A stretch of 64,000 nucleotides of DNA from Micromonospora inyonensis (lineage in GTDB: Bacteria; Actinomycetota; Actinomycetes; Mycobacteriales; Micromonosporaceae). The translations under genes were made by a program, and so were the position numbers. Under the pieces are notes generated by a model. The model ran no database searches, was not told the DNA's origin, and saw only the letters and a list, made by a program, of their open reading frames with translations. Below, in pieces: positions 1 to 9,850 of this stretch. The stretch covers positions 3,162,001-3,226,000 of the forward strand of contig NZ_FMHU01000001.1 in assembly GCF_900091415.1 (NCBI RefSeq), read 5' to 3'. Position 1 is the first letter of the stretch; each line of letters begins with the position of its first letter.

Positions 1-2
1 AC

Positions 3-2168
3 AACCTCACCGCCGCCAAGCTGCACGCGTTGAACTTCGGCTCGATCGCCTCACCGATTCCCGGCTACGAGAACACCATCGTGCTCAACCGGCTCCGCAA
101 GATCGAGCAGGACGCCGGGGAACTGCACCTCACCGACGACCACGACCCGGTGGTCTCGCTGAAGCTGCACACGGTCGACTTCGACAAGCTGCTCGAACTC
201 GTGCCCAACAACGAGACCTCGGCCGGCGTCCGGCAGCAGCTCCTGCGGGAGCTGATCAGCGCCGAGATGGGCCTGACCGGGGCCGAGGGGAGCCACGGCG
301 AGCTGCAGCAGCCCCGTGACTGGCGGGGGCGACGGCACGTCGTCCAGGTCAAGTTCGGCAACGTCCGGGACCGCGACTCGATGCCTGTCGCCGCTCTCCT
401 CGCCCCGGGCGATTCGTGGCGGATCGTCATCGACTACCCGTTCGACCCGCAGGACCTGCCGCGCAGCGCCGACCGGGCCCGGATCGAGGAACTGCCCCGC
501 GGCTCGCACACCGTCTTCTGGCTGCCGCTCTATCTGACCGACGACATGATGGGCCGGGTCGCCCAGCTTGCGAAGATCAACTACTTGCTCGGGGTCGGTG
601 GAGCCGGGGAACGCCTCAACACCCTCGCCGCCGACTGGCCGAAGGCCGACCGGCAGCAGGGCCGGGTCTACCTCCAGCAGCGGCAGAGCCAGTTGCGCGA
701 AGGGCTGGTCACCGCGCTCAAGCAGGCGTACGGGGCGGCCAACCCCCAACCCTCCGACGTCCAGGACGACACCGTCGGCGTGCTGCACACCCTCGCCGAG
801 GGGCTGCGCATCGGGGACCCGCGCGGCGGCACGCTCGCCGACGCCTTCCGGAACCTCACCGGCGAGCTGCTCGAATGGGCGTACCCGGGCACGCCGGCCC
901 TGCCGGTGGACGAGAAGCCACTCACCCGCGCCGAGCTGGGCAAGGTGCTCGAGTACGCGCGGCAGGCCGCCGCCGACCCCACCCACGGTGTCGCCGTCCC
1001 CGCCGCCGACCAGCGTGCCCTCAAGCGCATCTGCAACCCGTTGCGCCTCGGCGAGCTGGTCGACAACCACCGGTACGTGCTCGACATCAGCACCTGCTAC
1101 TGGAGCCAGCACCTGCTGCAGGAGGCCGCCCGGCGGGACTACCGGGACCACTTCCCGGTGCACGTGCTGCGGGAGATCCTCGACGTGCCGAAGCGGCGGG
1201 GCTTCGAGCGTGACCTGCAGAACCTGATCATCGCCGTCTTCGCACTCGAACAGCAGCTCAGCTGGTACGACAACGGCGGAAAGGTCGCTGTCGTCGCGGT
1301 GAACGGGGTGGAGGACCGCTTCGAGCTGCGCCACCCGGAGCTGCCCACCGACGAGGAGTGGAAGGCCGCCGTCCAGTTCGGCCAGCCCTTCTTCGGCGAG
1401 GTGCTGCCCCTCTTCCGTAACCCGGCCAACCTCGGCACCATGGCCGCCACCATGCGGCGGATCGCCAACGCCCACAAGAACGCCGCCGGTGACCTCGTGG
1501 CAGCGTTGGAACGACACGCGAAGCCATTGGGCCTCGACGTGGCGGCCCCCACCGGCCGGCTGGCGACCGCCCGACGGGTCACCGACCTGCTCACCCAGGT
1601 CGCCCACGAACGCGACGACGTCGTCCTGGTCCGGATCGTGGCCGGCGGTCAGGAGCGCCTGGGCGGCCTCGACGGGCAGGCCACCAGCCAGGTCTACAAG
1701 CAGGCCCAGACCTTGCTGAAGGCTCTCGCCGACGCGCAGTGGCCCCTGCTGGAGGCGATCGCCCTGCGGGCCGAGACCGACAACCGGGCCCGGGTCATCA
1801 TCGCGCAGCTCACGGCTGCCGCCCGCGACGAGCACCACGGCTCCGATCTGGCCGAGGCGCTGCGTCAGGCGGTCGCCGGTGCCGCTGCCCTGCTGGCACC
1901 GGAAAAACCACACGACCCGGAGCCCGGGAAGGACCCGGCACCCGAGGGCCGACCGACGCGGGTGGACGACGAACCACGGCTCATCCCTGGGCAGCGGACG
2001 CCAGGGCACCTTCGGGACCGGGCCACGCCCCCGGCCGTCGTGCACAGCGCCATGATCGCCGCCGAGGCGGACCTGGCCGGGCTGGTCAAGGAGATCCGGG
2101 CGGAGGTCGCCGCAGGGCGGACGGTTGCCGTGACCTGGCATGTCACCGCACCGGAGCGGTCGGCGTGA
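3..2168 (+). CDS. pglY: BREX type 2 protein PglY, C-terminal part (5' end outside window)
   Basis: The frame is open from the first bases of the window, so the true start lies upstream; about 721 residues are visible. PglY is the large ATPase-like protein of type 2 BREX (phage growth limitation) and is usually about 1,200-1,300 residues, so this is roughly the C-terminal 55-60%. The nucleotide-binding region expected near the N-terminus is not in the window and no catalytic motif is visible here. The call rests mainly on context: the stop overlaps the start of pglZ by 4 nt, followed by brxD and brxHI in the canonical order. The C-terminal ~100 residues are Pro/Glu-rich and probably disordered. 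The family name is an inference from order and general resemblance; the operon assignment is firmer than this single gene. Confidence 0.8.
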   Translation, partial: NLTAAKLHALNFGSIASPIPGYENTIVLNRLRKIEQDAGELHLTDDHDPVVSLKLHTVDFDKLLELVPNNETSAGVRQQLLRELISAEMGLTGAEGSHGELQQPRDWRGRRHVVQVKFGNVRDRDSMPVAALLAPGDSWRIVIDYPFDPQDLPRSADRARIEELPRGSHTVFWLPLYLTDDMMGRVAQLAKINYLLGVGGAGERLNTLAADWPKADRQQGRVYLQQRQSQLREGLVTALKQAYGAANPQPSDVQDDTVGVLHTLAEGLRIGDPRGGTLADAFRNLTGELLEWAYPGTPALPVDEKPLTRAELGKVLEYARQAAADPTHGVAVPAADQRALKRICNPLRLGELVDNHRYVLDISTCYWSQHLLQEAARRDYRDHFPVHVLREILDVPKRRGFERDLQNLIIAVFALEQQLSWYDNGGKVAVVAVNGVEDRFELRHPELPTDEEWKAAVQFGQPFFGEVLPLFRNPANLGTMAATMRRIANAHKNAAGDLVAALERHAKPLGLDVAAPTGRLATARRVTDLLTQVAHERDDVVLVRIVAGGQERLGGLDGQATSQVYKQAQTLLKALADAQWPLLEAIALRAETDNRARVIIAQLTAAARDEHHGSDLAEALRQAVAGAAALLAPEKPHDPEPGKDPAPEGRPTRVDDEPRLIPGQRTPGHLRDRATPPAVVHSAMIAAEADLAGLVKEIRAEVAAGRTVAVTWHVTAPERSA

Positions 2169-4930
2169 GCCTCGCCCGGGTCGCCGTACGGCCGGCCGCT
2201 GTCCGGCGCAAGGTCGAGGCGTGGCTGGCCGAGCAGGACGGCACGGACGCCATCGTGCTGCTCGCCCGTCCCGAATGGACCGACGAGCCGGTGCTGACCG
2301 TGGCGGGCACCCCGGTGCGGGTGGTGCCCTGCCCGACGCCGATCGCCGCACGGGCCGCGCTCGCCGACCGGGCCGCCGACGAGAAGCTGGTGCTCCTCAC
2401 CGACCTGTCCGACGCCGAACTCGGGGACGGACTCCTCGCCCACGTGAGCATGCAGACCTCGCGCAGCGTCGACCCGTGGGAGCTGGTCCGGCAGGCGTTC
2501 GGCGGTCAGACGCGGTTGGATCTCGACCCGACGCTGGTACGGACCGGCCGATGGGTCGCCGACGCGCTCACCGAGCTGGCTCCGGTCGACGGCTGGGCAC
2601 CGCCGGCCGGCACCATCGTCACCCGGGACCACGCGCTCCGGCACCTCGCCGGGGCGGTGCTCGGGCTCGACCCCGACGAACTCGACGGCGCGGGGCTGCT
2701 CCAGTGGAGCACCGACGCCCCGACCCAGATGCGTTTCCTCGACCTGTCCGCCGAGTGGGTGGACGGCATCGGCACCTATCTGGTCGAGATCGCCGGTCCG
2801 GTCGCCGTACCGGTGGTCGCGGCCGTCCGGGCCGGCCACGGGGTCGACGCGATCGCGCTCGGCCTCCTCGCCGGGGTGCTGTGGCCCCGGGGCGGCGGCA
2901 GCGCGACCGACGTCGAGACCGCCGTCGCCCGGACCCGGCTGGAGCGGTACTTCGGCGGAGCCCGGCTCACCGACGCGCAGGCGACGGCGTACCTGGAAGC
3001 CGCAGAGGCGTGGATCTACCGGGCCCTCGACGGTGACGACCAGGTCCGCCACGAGGCCCGTCGGATGCTCCGCCGGGCCGAGGAGATCGCCGCCGAGATC
3101 GACATGACCGGACGGTTGGTCGCGTCCGACCTGCTGCCGCTCGGGTTCACCCAGCGGATGCGGGCCTTCGCCGCCGCCGTACGCCTCGCCGTGCCCGTGC
3201 CCCGGTCGCACCTCGTCGACGCCGGCCTGATCGAGCAGGCGCAGGAGCGGCTCACCGACGTCGAGGCACACCGTTCGGCTGACCGTAAACGGGTCGAGAC
3301 GGCCCGGATGGCGGTCCGCCTGCTGCGTTGGCTCGCCACCCCGGACGCGTCGGCACCGGCCACCATGCTGGCGGCGGTGCACCGGCAGGTCCGGGAGGAC
3401 GGCTGGGTGGACCGGGCCCGGTTGGACATCTTCGCCGGCGACCCCGACACCCAGGTCGCCCAGGCGTACCGGTCCCTGCACGCCGCGGTCGACCACCGGC
3501 GGTCCCGGCACGACCGGCACTTCGCCGAACTGCTGCAGGACACCACGGCCGCCGAACGGGAACCCGGCGCGCTGCTGCGGGTGGAGGACGTACTCGACCG
3601 GGTGGTCCGCCCGATCCTCGACAACGGCCGGCGGGTCCTGCTGCTGCTGTTGGACGGGATGGGCGCGGCAGCCGGGATCGAGATCGCCGAGACGCTGGCA
3701 CGCAACGGCGCCTGGACGGAGTTGACCCCCGGCGGTGGGGCCCGCACCGGCGTCCTCGCCGCCCTGCCGACGGTCACCATGGTCAACCGGTGCAGCCTCT
3801 TCAGCGGCCGGATCACCGTCGGCGACCGGAACGTCGAGGTCAGGGAGTTCACCGCCCGTTTCCCCGGCAGCGTCCTGCTGCACAAGGCGGACCTGCGTAC
3901 CCCCGCCGGCCTGGCCGTCGACCCCGAGGTCGCCCAGGCCCTCGGTGACCCGGCCGTGCCGATGGTGGCGGCCGTCATCAACACCATCGACGACGCCCTG
4001 GACCGCAGCGACCCAGGCACCACCGAGTGGGGGCCCGACACCGTCAACGGGCTACGGGACCTGCTCGCGGTCACCCAGGACCGGGTGGTTGTCCTCCTCT
4101 CCGACCACGGGCACGTCGTCGATCGTGGAGCCGAGGCCGAACTCCGTCCCTCCGACTCGAGTGAGAACCGCTGGCGTCCCGCGTCGACCGCTCCGGGCGA
4201 CGGCGAGCTGTTCTTCAGCGGCAGCCGGGTGGCGCTGGGCGGAGGCAGCGTCGTCCTGCCCTGGCAGGAGCAGCTCCGGTACGGGCCGCGTAAGGCCGGC
4301 TACCACGGCGGCGCGTCAGCTGCCGAGGCCGTCATCCCGCTGCTGCTCTTCGCGGCACACGACGAGACAGCCGTGCCGGGCTGGGCGGGTGCACCGGTGA
4401 GCAGCCCCGAGTGGTGGCGGGAGCCGCTGCGACAGGCGTCACCGGAGAACGGAGCCGCCGGCTCGACGCCGGACGCCGCTACCCGGACGGGGTCCGGCAC
4501 CACGGGTCGCGTGGCGCGCAGGCCCCGCACCCCGGCGCAGGACGAGGGCCTGTTCGACCTGCCGTCGTCACCGCCGCTCGCCGCGCCGCCGCCCGTCCCG
4601 ACCGCACCACCGGCTGATCCGGCGGAGGCGCTGGTCGAGGCGCTGCTCGCCAGTCCGATCTACGCCGAGCGGCGCGACACCCGGGCACCCATCGCCGACG
4701 AACGGGTGGCCGCCCTGGTCGCCACGCTGGTGGCCGGTAACGGCCGGGCCACCCTGGACACGCTCGCCACCCGGGCAGGCGTCCCCGCCCACCGGATCAC
4801 CGGGCTCTTCGCCGCACTACGCCGGCTGCTGCAGGTGGAGGGCTATCCGGTGCTCAGCCTCGACCCGGACGGGCGGACCGCCAAGCTCGACATCCCGCTG
4901 CTGGTCGAGCAGTTCGGGTTGGAGAACTGA
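2165..4930 (+). CDS. pglZ: BREX system alkaline-phosphatase-superfamily protein PglZ
   Basis: 921 residues from a GTG that overlaps the pglY stop (GTGA), close to the usual PglZ length. The phosphatase-like core is marked by the hydrophobic strand LLLLLDGMG (about residues 493-501), where Asp is the expected metal ligand, a likely nucleophile region PTVTMVNRCSLFSG about 45 residues later, and LLSDHGHVVD near 642-651 carrying the second metal-binding Asp/His set. The last ~150 residues hold a Pro/Ala-rich linker and a small alpha-helical, winged-helix-like end. PglZ proteins are core BREX components whose exact reaction in defence is not settled. The gene is translationally coupled to both neighbours. 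Confidence 0.93.
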   Translation: MSLARVAVRPAAVRRKVEAWLAEQDGTDAIVLLARPEWTDEPVLTVAGTPVRVVPCPTPIAARAALADRAADEKLVLLTDLSDAELGDGLLAHVSMQTSRSVDPWELVRQAFGGQTRLDLDPTLVRTGRWVADALTELAPVDGWAPPAGTIVTRDHALRHLAGAVLGLDPDELDGAGLLQWSTDAPTQMRFLDLSAEWVDGIGTYLVEIAGPVAVPVVAAVRAGHGVDAIALGLLAGVLWPRGGGSATDVETAVARTRLERYFGGARLTDAQATAYLEAAEAWIYRALDGDDQVRHEARRMLRRAEEIAAEIDMTGRLVASDLLPLGFTQRMRAFAAAVRLAVPVPRSHLVDAGLIEQAQERLTDVEAHRSADRKRVETARMAVRLLRWLATPDASAPATMLAAVHRQVREDGWVDRARLDIFAGDPDTQVAQAYRSLHAAVDHRRSRHDRHFAELLQDTTAAEREPGALLRVEDVLDRVVRPILDNGRRVLLLLLDGMGAAAGIEIAETLARNGAWTELTPGGGARTGVLAALPTVTMVNRCSLFSGRITVGDRNVEVREFTARFPGSVLLHKADLRTPAGLAVDPEVAQALGDPAVPMVAAVINTIDDALDRSDPGTTEWGPDTVNGLRDLLAVTQDRVVVLLSDHGHVVDRGAEAELRPSDSSENRWRPASTAPGDGELFFSGSRVALGGGSVVLPWQEQLRYGPRKAGYHGGASAAEAVIPLLLFAAHDETAVPGWAGAPVSSPEWWREPLRQASPENGAAGSTPDAATRTGSGTTGRVARRPRTPAQDEGLFDLPSSPPLAAPPPVPTAPPADPAEALVEALLASPIYAERRDTRAPIADERVAALVATLVAGNGRATLDTLATRAGVPAHRITGLFAALRRLLQVEGYPVLSLDPDGRTAKLDIPLLVEQFGLEN

Positions 4931-6231
4931 TGACCGTCGAGGTCAGTGCCCGGCGACGCCGGGACATCATCGACGCGCTGCGTCGGGGTGCCGTACCCGC
5001 CAACGGCCTCGACGTCCTCGCGGTCGGGCTCGATCGGTTCACCGCCGCGATCGACGAGGATCTCGACCGGGTGGCCGGTGCCGGGAGCGTCTTCAAGGCG
5101 GTCCGCGGCGAGTACGGTGCCGGCAAGACCTTCTTCACCCGTTGGCTGGGAGAGCGGGCCAAGCGGCGCGGGTTCGCCGTCGCCGAGGTGCAGATCTCCG
5201 AACTGGAGACGCCGCTGCACCGGATGGAGACCGTCTACCGCCGGCTGGTCGAACAGTTGACCACCGAGCAGTTCCCACCGAGCGCGTTACGACCCGTCCT
5301 CGACGGGTGGATCTTCGCGTTGGAGGAGGACGTCCTGGCTGCTGGCACCGTCAGCGAGCAGGACGCGGAGGGTCTCGACCGGGCGGTGGGCGATCTCCTC
5401 GAACGGCGGCTGGCCGGGATCTCCCGGAACACACCAGGGTTCTCGGCGGCGCTGCGCGGCTACCGGACCGCCGTTGCGGAGGGCGACCCGGCCACCGCCG
5501 ACGGCCTCGCCGCCTGGCTGGGCGGCCAGCCGCACGTGGCCGCCTCGGCGCGGCGGGCGGCCGGCGTCAAGGGCGACATCGACCACTTCGCCGCGCTCAG
5601 TTTCCTGCAGGGCCTGTTGACCGTCCTGCGGGACAGCGGCCACCCCGGTCTTCTCCTGGTGCTCGACGAGGTCGAGACCCTGCAACGGGTCCGGTCGGAT
5701 GCCCGGGACAAGGCGCTCAACTCGCTGCGCCAACTCATCGACGACATCTACGGCGGACGCTTCCCCGGTCTGTTCCTGCTGATCACCGGCACGCCGGCCT
5801 TCTACGACGGGCAGCAGGGCGTGCAGCGCCTGGCCCCGCTGGCTCAGCGCCTCGCCACCGACTTCGGTGCCGAGTGGCGCTGGGACAACCCGCGCGCCAC
5901 CCAGCTCCGGCTGCCCGGCTTCACCGAGGAGACCCTCGTCCGGCTCGGTGTCCGGGTACGCGACATCTACGGCAGCGCCCGGGTCTGCCAGGTGTGCGAC
6001 GACGCGTACCTCGGCGAACTGGCGCGGGCCGTCGCGGGCCGGCTCGGCCGGCAGGTCGGTATCGCGCCCAGGGTCTACCTGAAGAAGCTCGTCGCGGACG
6101 TGTTCGACCGGGTCGACCAGTTCGGTGACTGGGATCCCCGCCGGCACTACGAGCTGACGCTGCGCGTGGACGAGCTGACCGAGGTCGAACGGAACGCCGC
6201 CTCGGCCGACGACATCCAGTTGCCGATGTGA
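4930..6231 (+). CDS. brxD: BREX type 2 ATP-binding protein BrxD
   Basis: 433 residues; the ATG overlaps the pglZ stop by one base (TGATG). A clear P-loop GEYGAGKT lies at residues 60-67 and a Walker B strand LLLVLDEVE at about 241-249, followed by a sensor-type LLITGTPAF segment. RVCQVCDD near residue 352 adds a CxxC pair. This matches the DUF2791/BrxD family of P-loop ATPases found next to pglZ in type 2 BREX loci and in some other defence islands. It ends by overlapping brxHI by 4 nt. The role in defence is known only as part of the complete system. Confidence 0.9.
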   Translation: MTVEVSARRRRDIIDALRRGAVPANGLDVLAVGLDRFTAAIDEDLDRVAGAGSVFKAVRGEYGAGKTFFTRWLGERAKRRGFAVAEVQISELETPLHRMETVYRRLVEQLTTEQFPPSALRPVLDGWIFALEEDVLAAGTVSEQDAEGLDRAVGDLLERRLAGISRNTPGFSAALRGYRTAVAEGDPATADGLAAWLGGQPHVAASARRAAGVKGDIDHFAALSFLQGLLTVLRDSGHPGLLLVLDEVETLQRVRSDARDKALNSLRQLIDDIYGGRFPGLFLLITGTPAFYDGQQGVQRLAPLAQRLATDFGAEWRWDNPRATQLRLPGFTEETLVRLGVRVRDIYGSARVCQVCDDAYLGELARAVAGRLGRQVGIAPRVYLKKLVADVFDRVDQFGDWDPRRHYELTLRVDELTEVERNAASADDIQLPM

Positions 6232-8375
6232 CCGGCGGACGTCCGGAGGAACAGCTCGACCCGGTCGTGCTGCACCACGTCGTCAACAGCCTCGGCTGGC
6301 CGGACCTGCGTCCACTGCAACGGGCCGCCGTCTCGCCCCTACTTCGCGGCGACGACGCGCTGCTGCTCGCCCCGACCGCAGGCGGAAAGACCGAGGCGGC
6401 CCTCTTCCCGCTGCTGTCCCGCATGACGGGGCAACGGTGGGCCGGAACGTCCCTGCTCTACCTCTGCCCCCTCAAGGCCCTGCTCAACAATCTCCACCCC
6501 CGCGTGGAGCGGTACGCCGGCTGGCTGGGGCGTACGGCCGCGCTCTGGCACGGGGACGTCGGCACGTCCGCCCGCCGGTCCGTGCTCTGGCAGCGGCCGG
6601 ACGTCCTGCTGACCACCCCGGAATCGCTGGAGTCGATGCTGATCAGCGTCAACGTCGACCACCGGGCCTTCTTCGCCGGCCTCCGCGCGGTGGTCGTCGA
6701 CGAGGTGCACGCCTTCGCGGGCGACGACCGGGGCTGGCACCTCCTGGCGGTGCTCGAGCGCCTGACCCGGGTCGTCGGACATCCGCTGCAACGGGTCGGT
6801 CTCTCCGCGACGGTGGGCAATCCCGCCGAACTGCTGCACTGGCTGCAGGGATCGGGCGTGCGCACCCGTACCGGCCGGGTGGTCGCCCCTGATCTGACCG
6901 CCACGGCGGTCGCTCCCGAGAGCGCGGCCCCGGTCGCCCAGCCACCACCCGGTCGGATCGAACTCGATCACGTCGGCTCGCTGGTCAACGCGGCTACCGT
7001 GATCGCCGCCCTGCACGCCGGGGAGAAGCGGCTGGTCTTCTGCGAATCGCGGCAGACCGTGGAGGAACTCGGCCAGTTGCTCCGGGAGCGGGGAGTCACC
7101 ACCTTCCTCTCCCACGCCTCGCTCTCGGCGGAGGAACGACGCCGGTCCGAGGAGGCGTTCGCGGAGGCCCGGGACTGCGTGATCGTCTCCACCAGCACTC
7201 TGGAACTCGGTATCGACGTGGGCGACCTGGACCGCGTCATCCAGATCGACGCCCCGGCGACCGTCGCCTCGTTCCTGCAGCGGCTCGGGCGGACCGGACG
7301 GCGACCCGGTACCGTCCGGAACTGCCTCTTCCTCTGCCGCAGCGGCGAGGAGCTGGTCCGGGCCGCAGCCGTGCTCCTGCTCTGGGGACGCGGGTGGGTG
7401 GAGCCGGTGATGCCGCCGCCGGAGCCCCGGCACATCGTCGCCCAGCAGGTGCTCGCCCTCTGCCTGCAGGAACGCCGGGTCGGCGACCGGACGTGGGCGC
7501 AGTGTTGGAACGGCCTGCCTCCCTTCGGTCCCGGGGCGGAGCCGATCGTGGCGCATCTCGTCGACAACGGCTACCTGGACGTCGATGACGGGCTGCTGTT
7601 TGTCGGTCCGGAGGCGGAACGGCGGTTCGGTCGTCGCCATTTCATGGAGCTGACGGCGGTCTTCACCGGGCCGCCGGAGTTTGCCGTGCTGCACGGCCGC
7701 GCCGAGCTGGGTCGGATCGACCCGAGCCTGCTCACCGACGAGGTGCAGGGTGAGCGACGCCTCCTGCTCGGCGGTCGTAGCTGGCGGGTGACGTACGTCG
7801 ACTGGCGTCGCCGCCGCTGCTTCGTGGAGCCCGCGGACGGTGGCGGCCGGGCGCGGTGGACGTCGTCCGGCTGGGTGGGAGCGAGCTTCCCGGTGACCCG
7901 GGCCATGCGGGAGGTGCTGCTCGGCGCGGACCCACCGGTCGTGCTGACTGCCCGCGCCAGAAGCCGCCTCGCCGTCGAACGGGATGAACAGGCGCCGCTG
8001 GTGCACCCCGGCGGAAGCCTGGTCGTCCGAGGCCGTAACGGCGACCTGCGCTGGTGGACGTGGGCGGGTCTGCGGGCCAACGCCACCCTGGCCGCCAGCC
8101 TGGGTGAGGTGGTGGATCCGGCGCAGCGCTTCGACGATCACTCCGTCCGGCTTCGGGAGAACCTCCTGCCCGGTGACTGGCGTTCGCTGGTCGGGGATGC
8201 CGCACAGCGGCTCTGCCTCCCGGAGGTCGGTGCGCGTGCGCTGGCCGGCCTCAAGTTCAGCACGGCCCTTCCGCGCCGGCTGGCCGAGGCGACACTCGCG
8301 GCGCGGACGGCGGACCTGGCCGGAGCACAGGCGGTGCTGTCTGAGCCGGTCCGGTTCACCACCCCGGTGGGGTAA
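6228..8375 (+). CDS. brxHI: BREX type 2 Lhr-like DEAD/DEAH helicase BrxHI
   Basis: 715 residues from a GTG overlapping the brxD stop. It has a complete superfamily 2 helicase core: motif I APTAGGKT (about 48-55), motif Ia LCPLKALL, motif II DEVH (about 157-160), motif III LSATVG, motif IV LVFCESRQT, motif V STSTLELGIDVGD and motif VI QRLGRTGRR (about 350). The layout resembles Lhr-like helicases. A ~300-residue C-terminal region follows, ending at a TAA. It is the last gene of the visible operon; the next 209 bp contain no gene, only a weak dyad (CGTCGTT ... AACGACG near 8452-8488) that lacks a U-tract. Confidence 0.9.
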   Translation: MTGGRPEEQLDPVVLHHVVNSLGWPDLRPLQRAAVSPLLRGDDALLLAPTAGGKTEAALFPLLSRMTGQRWAGTSLLYLCPLKALLNNLHPRVERYAGWLGRTAALWHGDVGTSARRSVLWQRPDVLLTTPESLESMLISVNVDHRAFFAGLRAVVVDEVHAFAGDDRGWHLLAVLERLTRVVGHPLQRVGLSATVGNPAELLHWLQGSGVRTRTGRVVAPDLTATAVAPESAAPVAQPPPGRIELDHVGSLVNAATVIAALHAGEKRLVFCESRQTVEELGQLLRERGVTTFLSHASLSAEERRRSEEAFAEARDCVIVSTSTLELGIDVGDLDRVIQIDAPATVASFLQRLGRTGRRPGTVRNCLFLCRSGEELVRAAAVLLLWGRGWVEPVMPPPEPRHIVAQQVLALCLQERRVGDRTWAQCWNGLPPFGPGAEPIVAHLVDNGYLDVDDGLLFVGPEAERRFGRRHFMELTAVFTGPPEFAVLHGRAELGRIDPSLLTDEVQGERRLLLGGRSWRVTYVDWRRRRCFVEPADGGGRARWTSSGWVGASFPVTRAMREVLLGADPPVVLTARARSRLAVERDEQAPLVHPGGSLVVRGRNGDLRWWTWAGLRANATLAASLGEVVDPAQRFDDHSVRLRENLLPGDWRSLVGDAAQRLCLPEVGARALAGLKFSTALPRRLAEATLAARTADLAGAQAVLSEPVRFTTPVG

Positions 8376-8584
8376 CCGGTCGGGTGCTGGCGGCGGTGCC
8401 ATCCGTCCACTGATCTCGCTGCTCACAGGTTTGTCCGTCCATTCACGCTCGGCGTCGTTACGGGCGAAGCGGCGCGAGCGCCAACGACGGTGGATATGCT
8501 GGCTGCGGCGTGATCACCGCGACCTTCGTGCCCTGACGACAGGCTGCGACGAAGCCACCACGGGCATCGAGGAGGGCTCGGATC

Positions 8585-9466
8585 ATGACGTCAGACCCGG
8601 TCAGGACCTCGGACGTCCTGATGCCGGCGGCCTTCTTCGGTCACGGCAGCCCGATGAACGCCCTGGAGGCCAACCGCTACACCGCGGCGTGGAAGGCTTT
8701 CGGCGAGACGGTGCCGCGACCCCGCGCGATCCTGGTGGTCAGCGCCCACTGGTACATCAACGCCACCGCCGTGACCGCGATGCCGAGGCCGCGCACCATT
8801 CACGACTTCTACGGCTTCCCGCGGGAACTGTTCGAGGTGCAGTACCCCGCACCCGGGCTGCCGGAGTTGGCCACCGAGGTCAGCGACGTCGTCCACCCGA
8901 CGTGGGTGGGGGCGGACGTCGACAGTTGGGGCATCGACCACGGCACGTGGTCCGTGCTCGTGCACGCCTTTCCCGACGCGTCCATCCCGGTCGTCCAGCT
9001 CAGCATCAACGCCGCCAAGCCGCTGGACTACCACCTGGAACTGGGTGCGAAGCTGGCTCCCCTGCGCGAGCGGGGAGTGCTCATCGTCGCCAGCGGCAAC
9101 GTGGTGCACAACCTGCGCGGCATGGACTGGACGCTCGCCGACGCCGGCTACGACTGGGCTCAGCGGTTCGACGAGGACGCCAAGAGCCGCATGCTCACCG
9201 ACCCGACCGAGTTCGCGACCCTCGACGCCCACCGCGACTACGGCCTCGCGGTGCCCACCCCCGACCACTTCATTCCCGCGCTGTACCTCGCCGGCCTCGC
9301 CGGAGCCGCCGACGCGCCGGCCACCGAGATCCTTGTCGACGGCTACGCGTACGGGTCGCTGTCGATGACGGCGTACGCCCTCGGACTCACCGCGCGGAGC
9401 CGCCCCGACGGTGCCGGCTCCCCGCAACCGCCGGCCGACCTGCCTCCCGAGGCGTCCAACATCTGA
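8585..9466 (+). CDS. ygiD: 4,5-DOPA dioxygenase extradiol-family protein (LigB/YgiD type)
   Basis: 293 residues. The N-terminus carries [13 protein letters not shown], then VVSAHWY near residue 57-63 and [14 protein letters not shown] near residue 170, which supply the conserved histidines that bind the non-haem metal in class III extradiol dioxygenases of the DODA type. The family cleaves catechol rings such as DOPA; the physiological substrate here cannot be read from sequence. The start has a GAGGAGGG-like Shine-Dalgarno a few bases upstream. It stands alone, 209 bp after the BREX operon; just downstream is a LysR remnant on the other strand, which may once have been its regulator (inference). 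Confidence 0.85.
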   Translation: MTSDPVRTSDVLMPAAFFGHGSPMNALEANRYTAAWKAFGETVPRPRAILVVSAHWYINATAVTAMPRPRTIHDFYGFPRELFEVQYPAPGLPELATEVSDVVHPTWVGADVDSWGIDHGTWSVLVHAFPDASIPVVQLSINAAKPLDYHLELGAKLAPLRERGVLIVASGNVVHNLRGMDWTLADAGYDWAQRFDEDAKSRMLTDPTEFATLDAHRDYGLAVPTPDHFIPALYLAGLAGAADAPATEILVDGYAYGSLSMTAYALGLTARSRPDGAGSPQPPADLPPEASNI

Positions 9467-9548
9467 CCGAGCCCCGATCCACCGAGCTGGGAGTCCGGCT
9501 CGGACCCCGACAAGGTCGCGGCATCGACAGGCGGGGCGTGATGGCGTG

Positions 9549-9761
9549 TCAGGCGAATGCGGCCGTGTGGACGACGCCCGCGTGCAGGGGCAGCGGTACC
9601 GCGCCGATGCTCGCGTCCAGGTGCGGCAGCGCGGTCAACGCGAGCGCCGGCGACGGCAGCACGGCCAGACCCACGGCGGCCACCGTGTCGGCCAGGTCGC
9701 CGTCGTTCGCGTACTCCCGGCTCTCGGTCGCCGCGTCCCGGCAACCGCCTGGGCGTGCCAT
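9549..9761 (-). pseudogene. Remnant of a LysR-type regulator (C-terminal fragment)
   Basis: A 70-codon reading frame whose last ~45 residues (VAAVGLAVLPSPALALTALP..., ending HAGVVHTAAFA) resemble the extreme C-terminus of a LysR effector-binding domain, where the pattern is typically VAAGLGVALLP...PL...VHA. No DNA-binding domain or the rest of the effector domain is found upstream. The fragment begins abruptly only about 8 bp from a 56-bp palindromic repeat (9769-9824). I infer a gene truncated at or near that repeat. Similarity is short, so the family call is moderate. Confidence 0.5.
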
Positions 9762-9768
9762 CGGAGGG

Positions 9769-9824
9769 TGTTTGCAGGGGACCCCTGCTCGTCAAAAAAC
9801 GGTAGGAAGGGTCCCCTGCAAACA
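9769..9824 (-). repeat. 56-bp palindromic element, copy 1
   Basis: Terminal arms TGTTTGCAGGGG and CCCCTGCAAACA are perfect inverted repeats. Read on the minus strand it aligns without gaps to copies at 23697, 37018 and 61319, sharing the internal TACCG...TTTTG segment. An extra GG/CC pair extends the dyad to 60 bp. It lies between the truncated LysR frame and the 3' end of ilvD. Confidence 0.9.
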
Positions 9825-9850
9825 CCTGAGCGGGCGCCGGCCGCCCGGCG

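Noticed and set aside
51..2351. 766-codon open frame on the minus strand opposite pglY
   Set aside because: Shadow of pglY in high-GC DNA; composition is Val/Gly/Arg/Asp-rich without domains, and the plus frame continues the operon.
1865..3883. 672-codon minus frame opposite pglZ
   Set aside because: Antisense shadow; the plus strand encodes the motif-bearing PglZ.
6339..8426. 695-codon minus frame opposite brxHI
   Set aside because: Shadow of a helicase gene with all motifs intact on the plus strand.
8376..8584. Terminator or extra gene after brxHI
   Set aside because: Only a weak 7-bp dyad without a U-tract and no supported frame.
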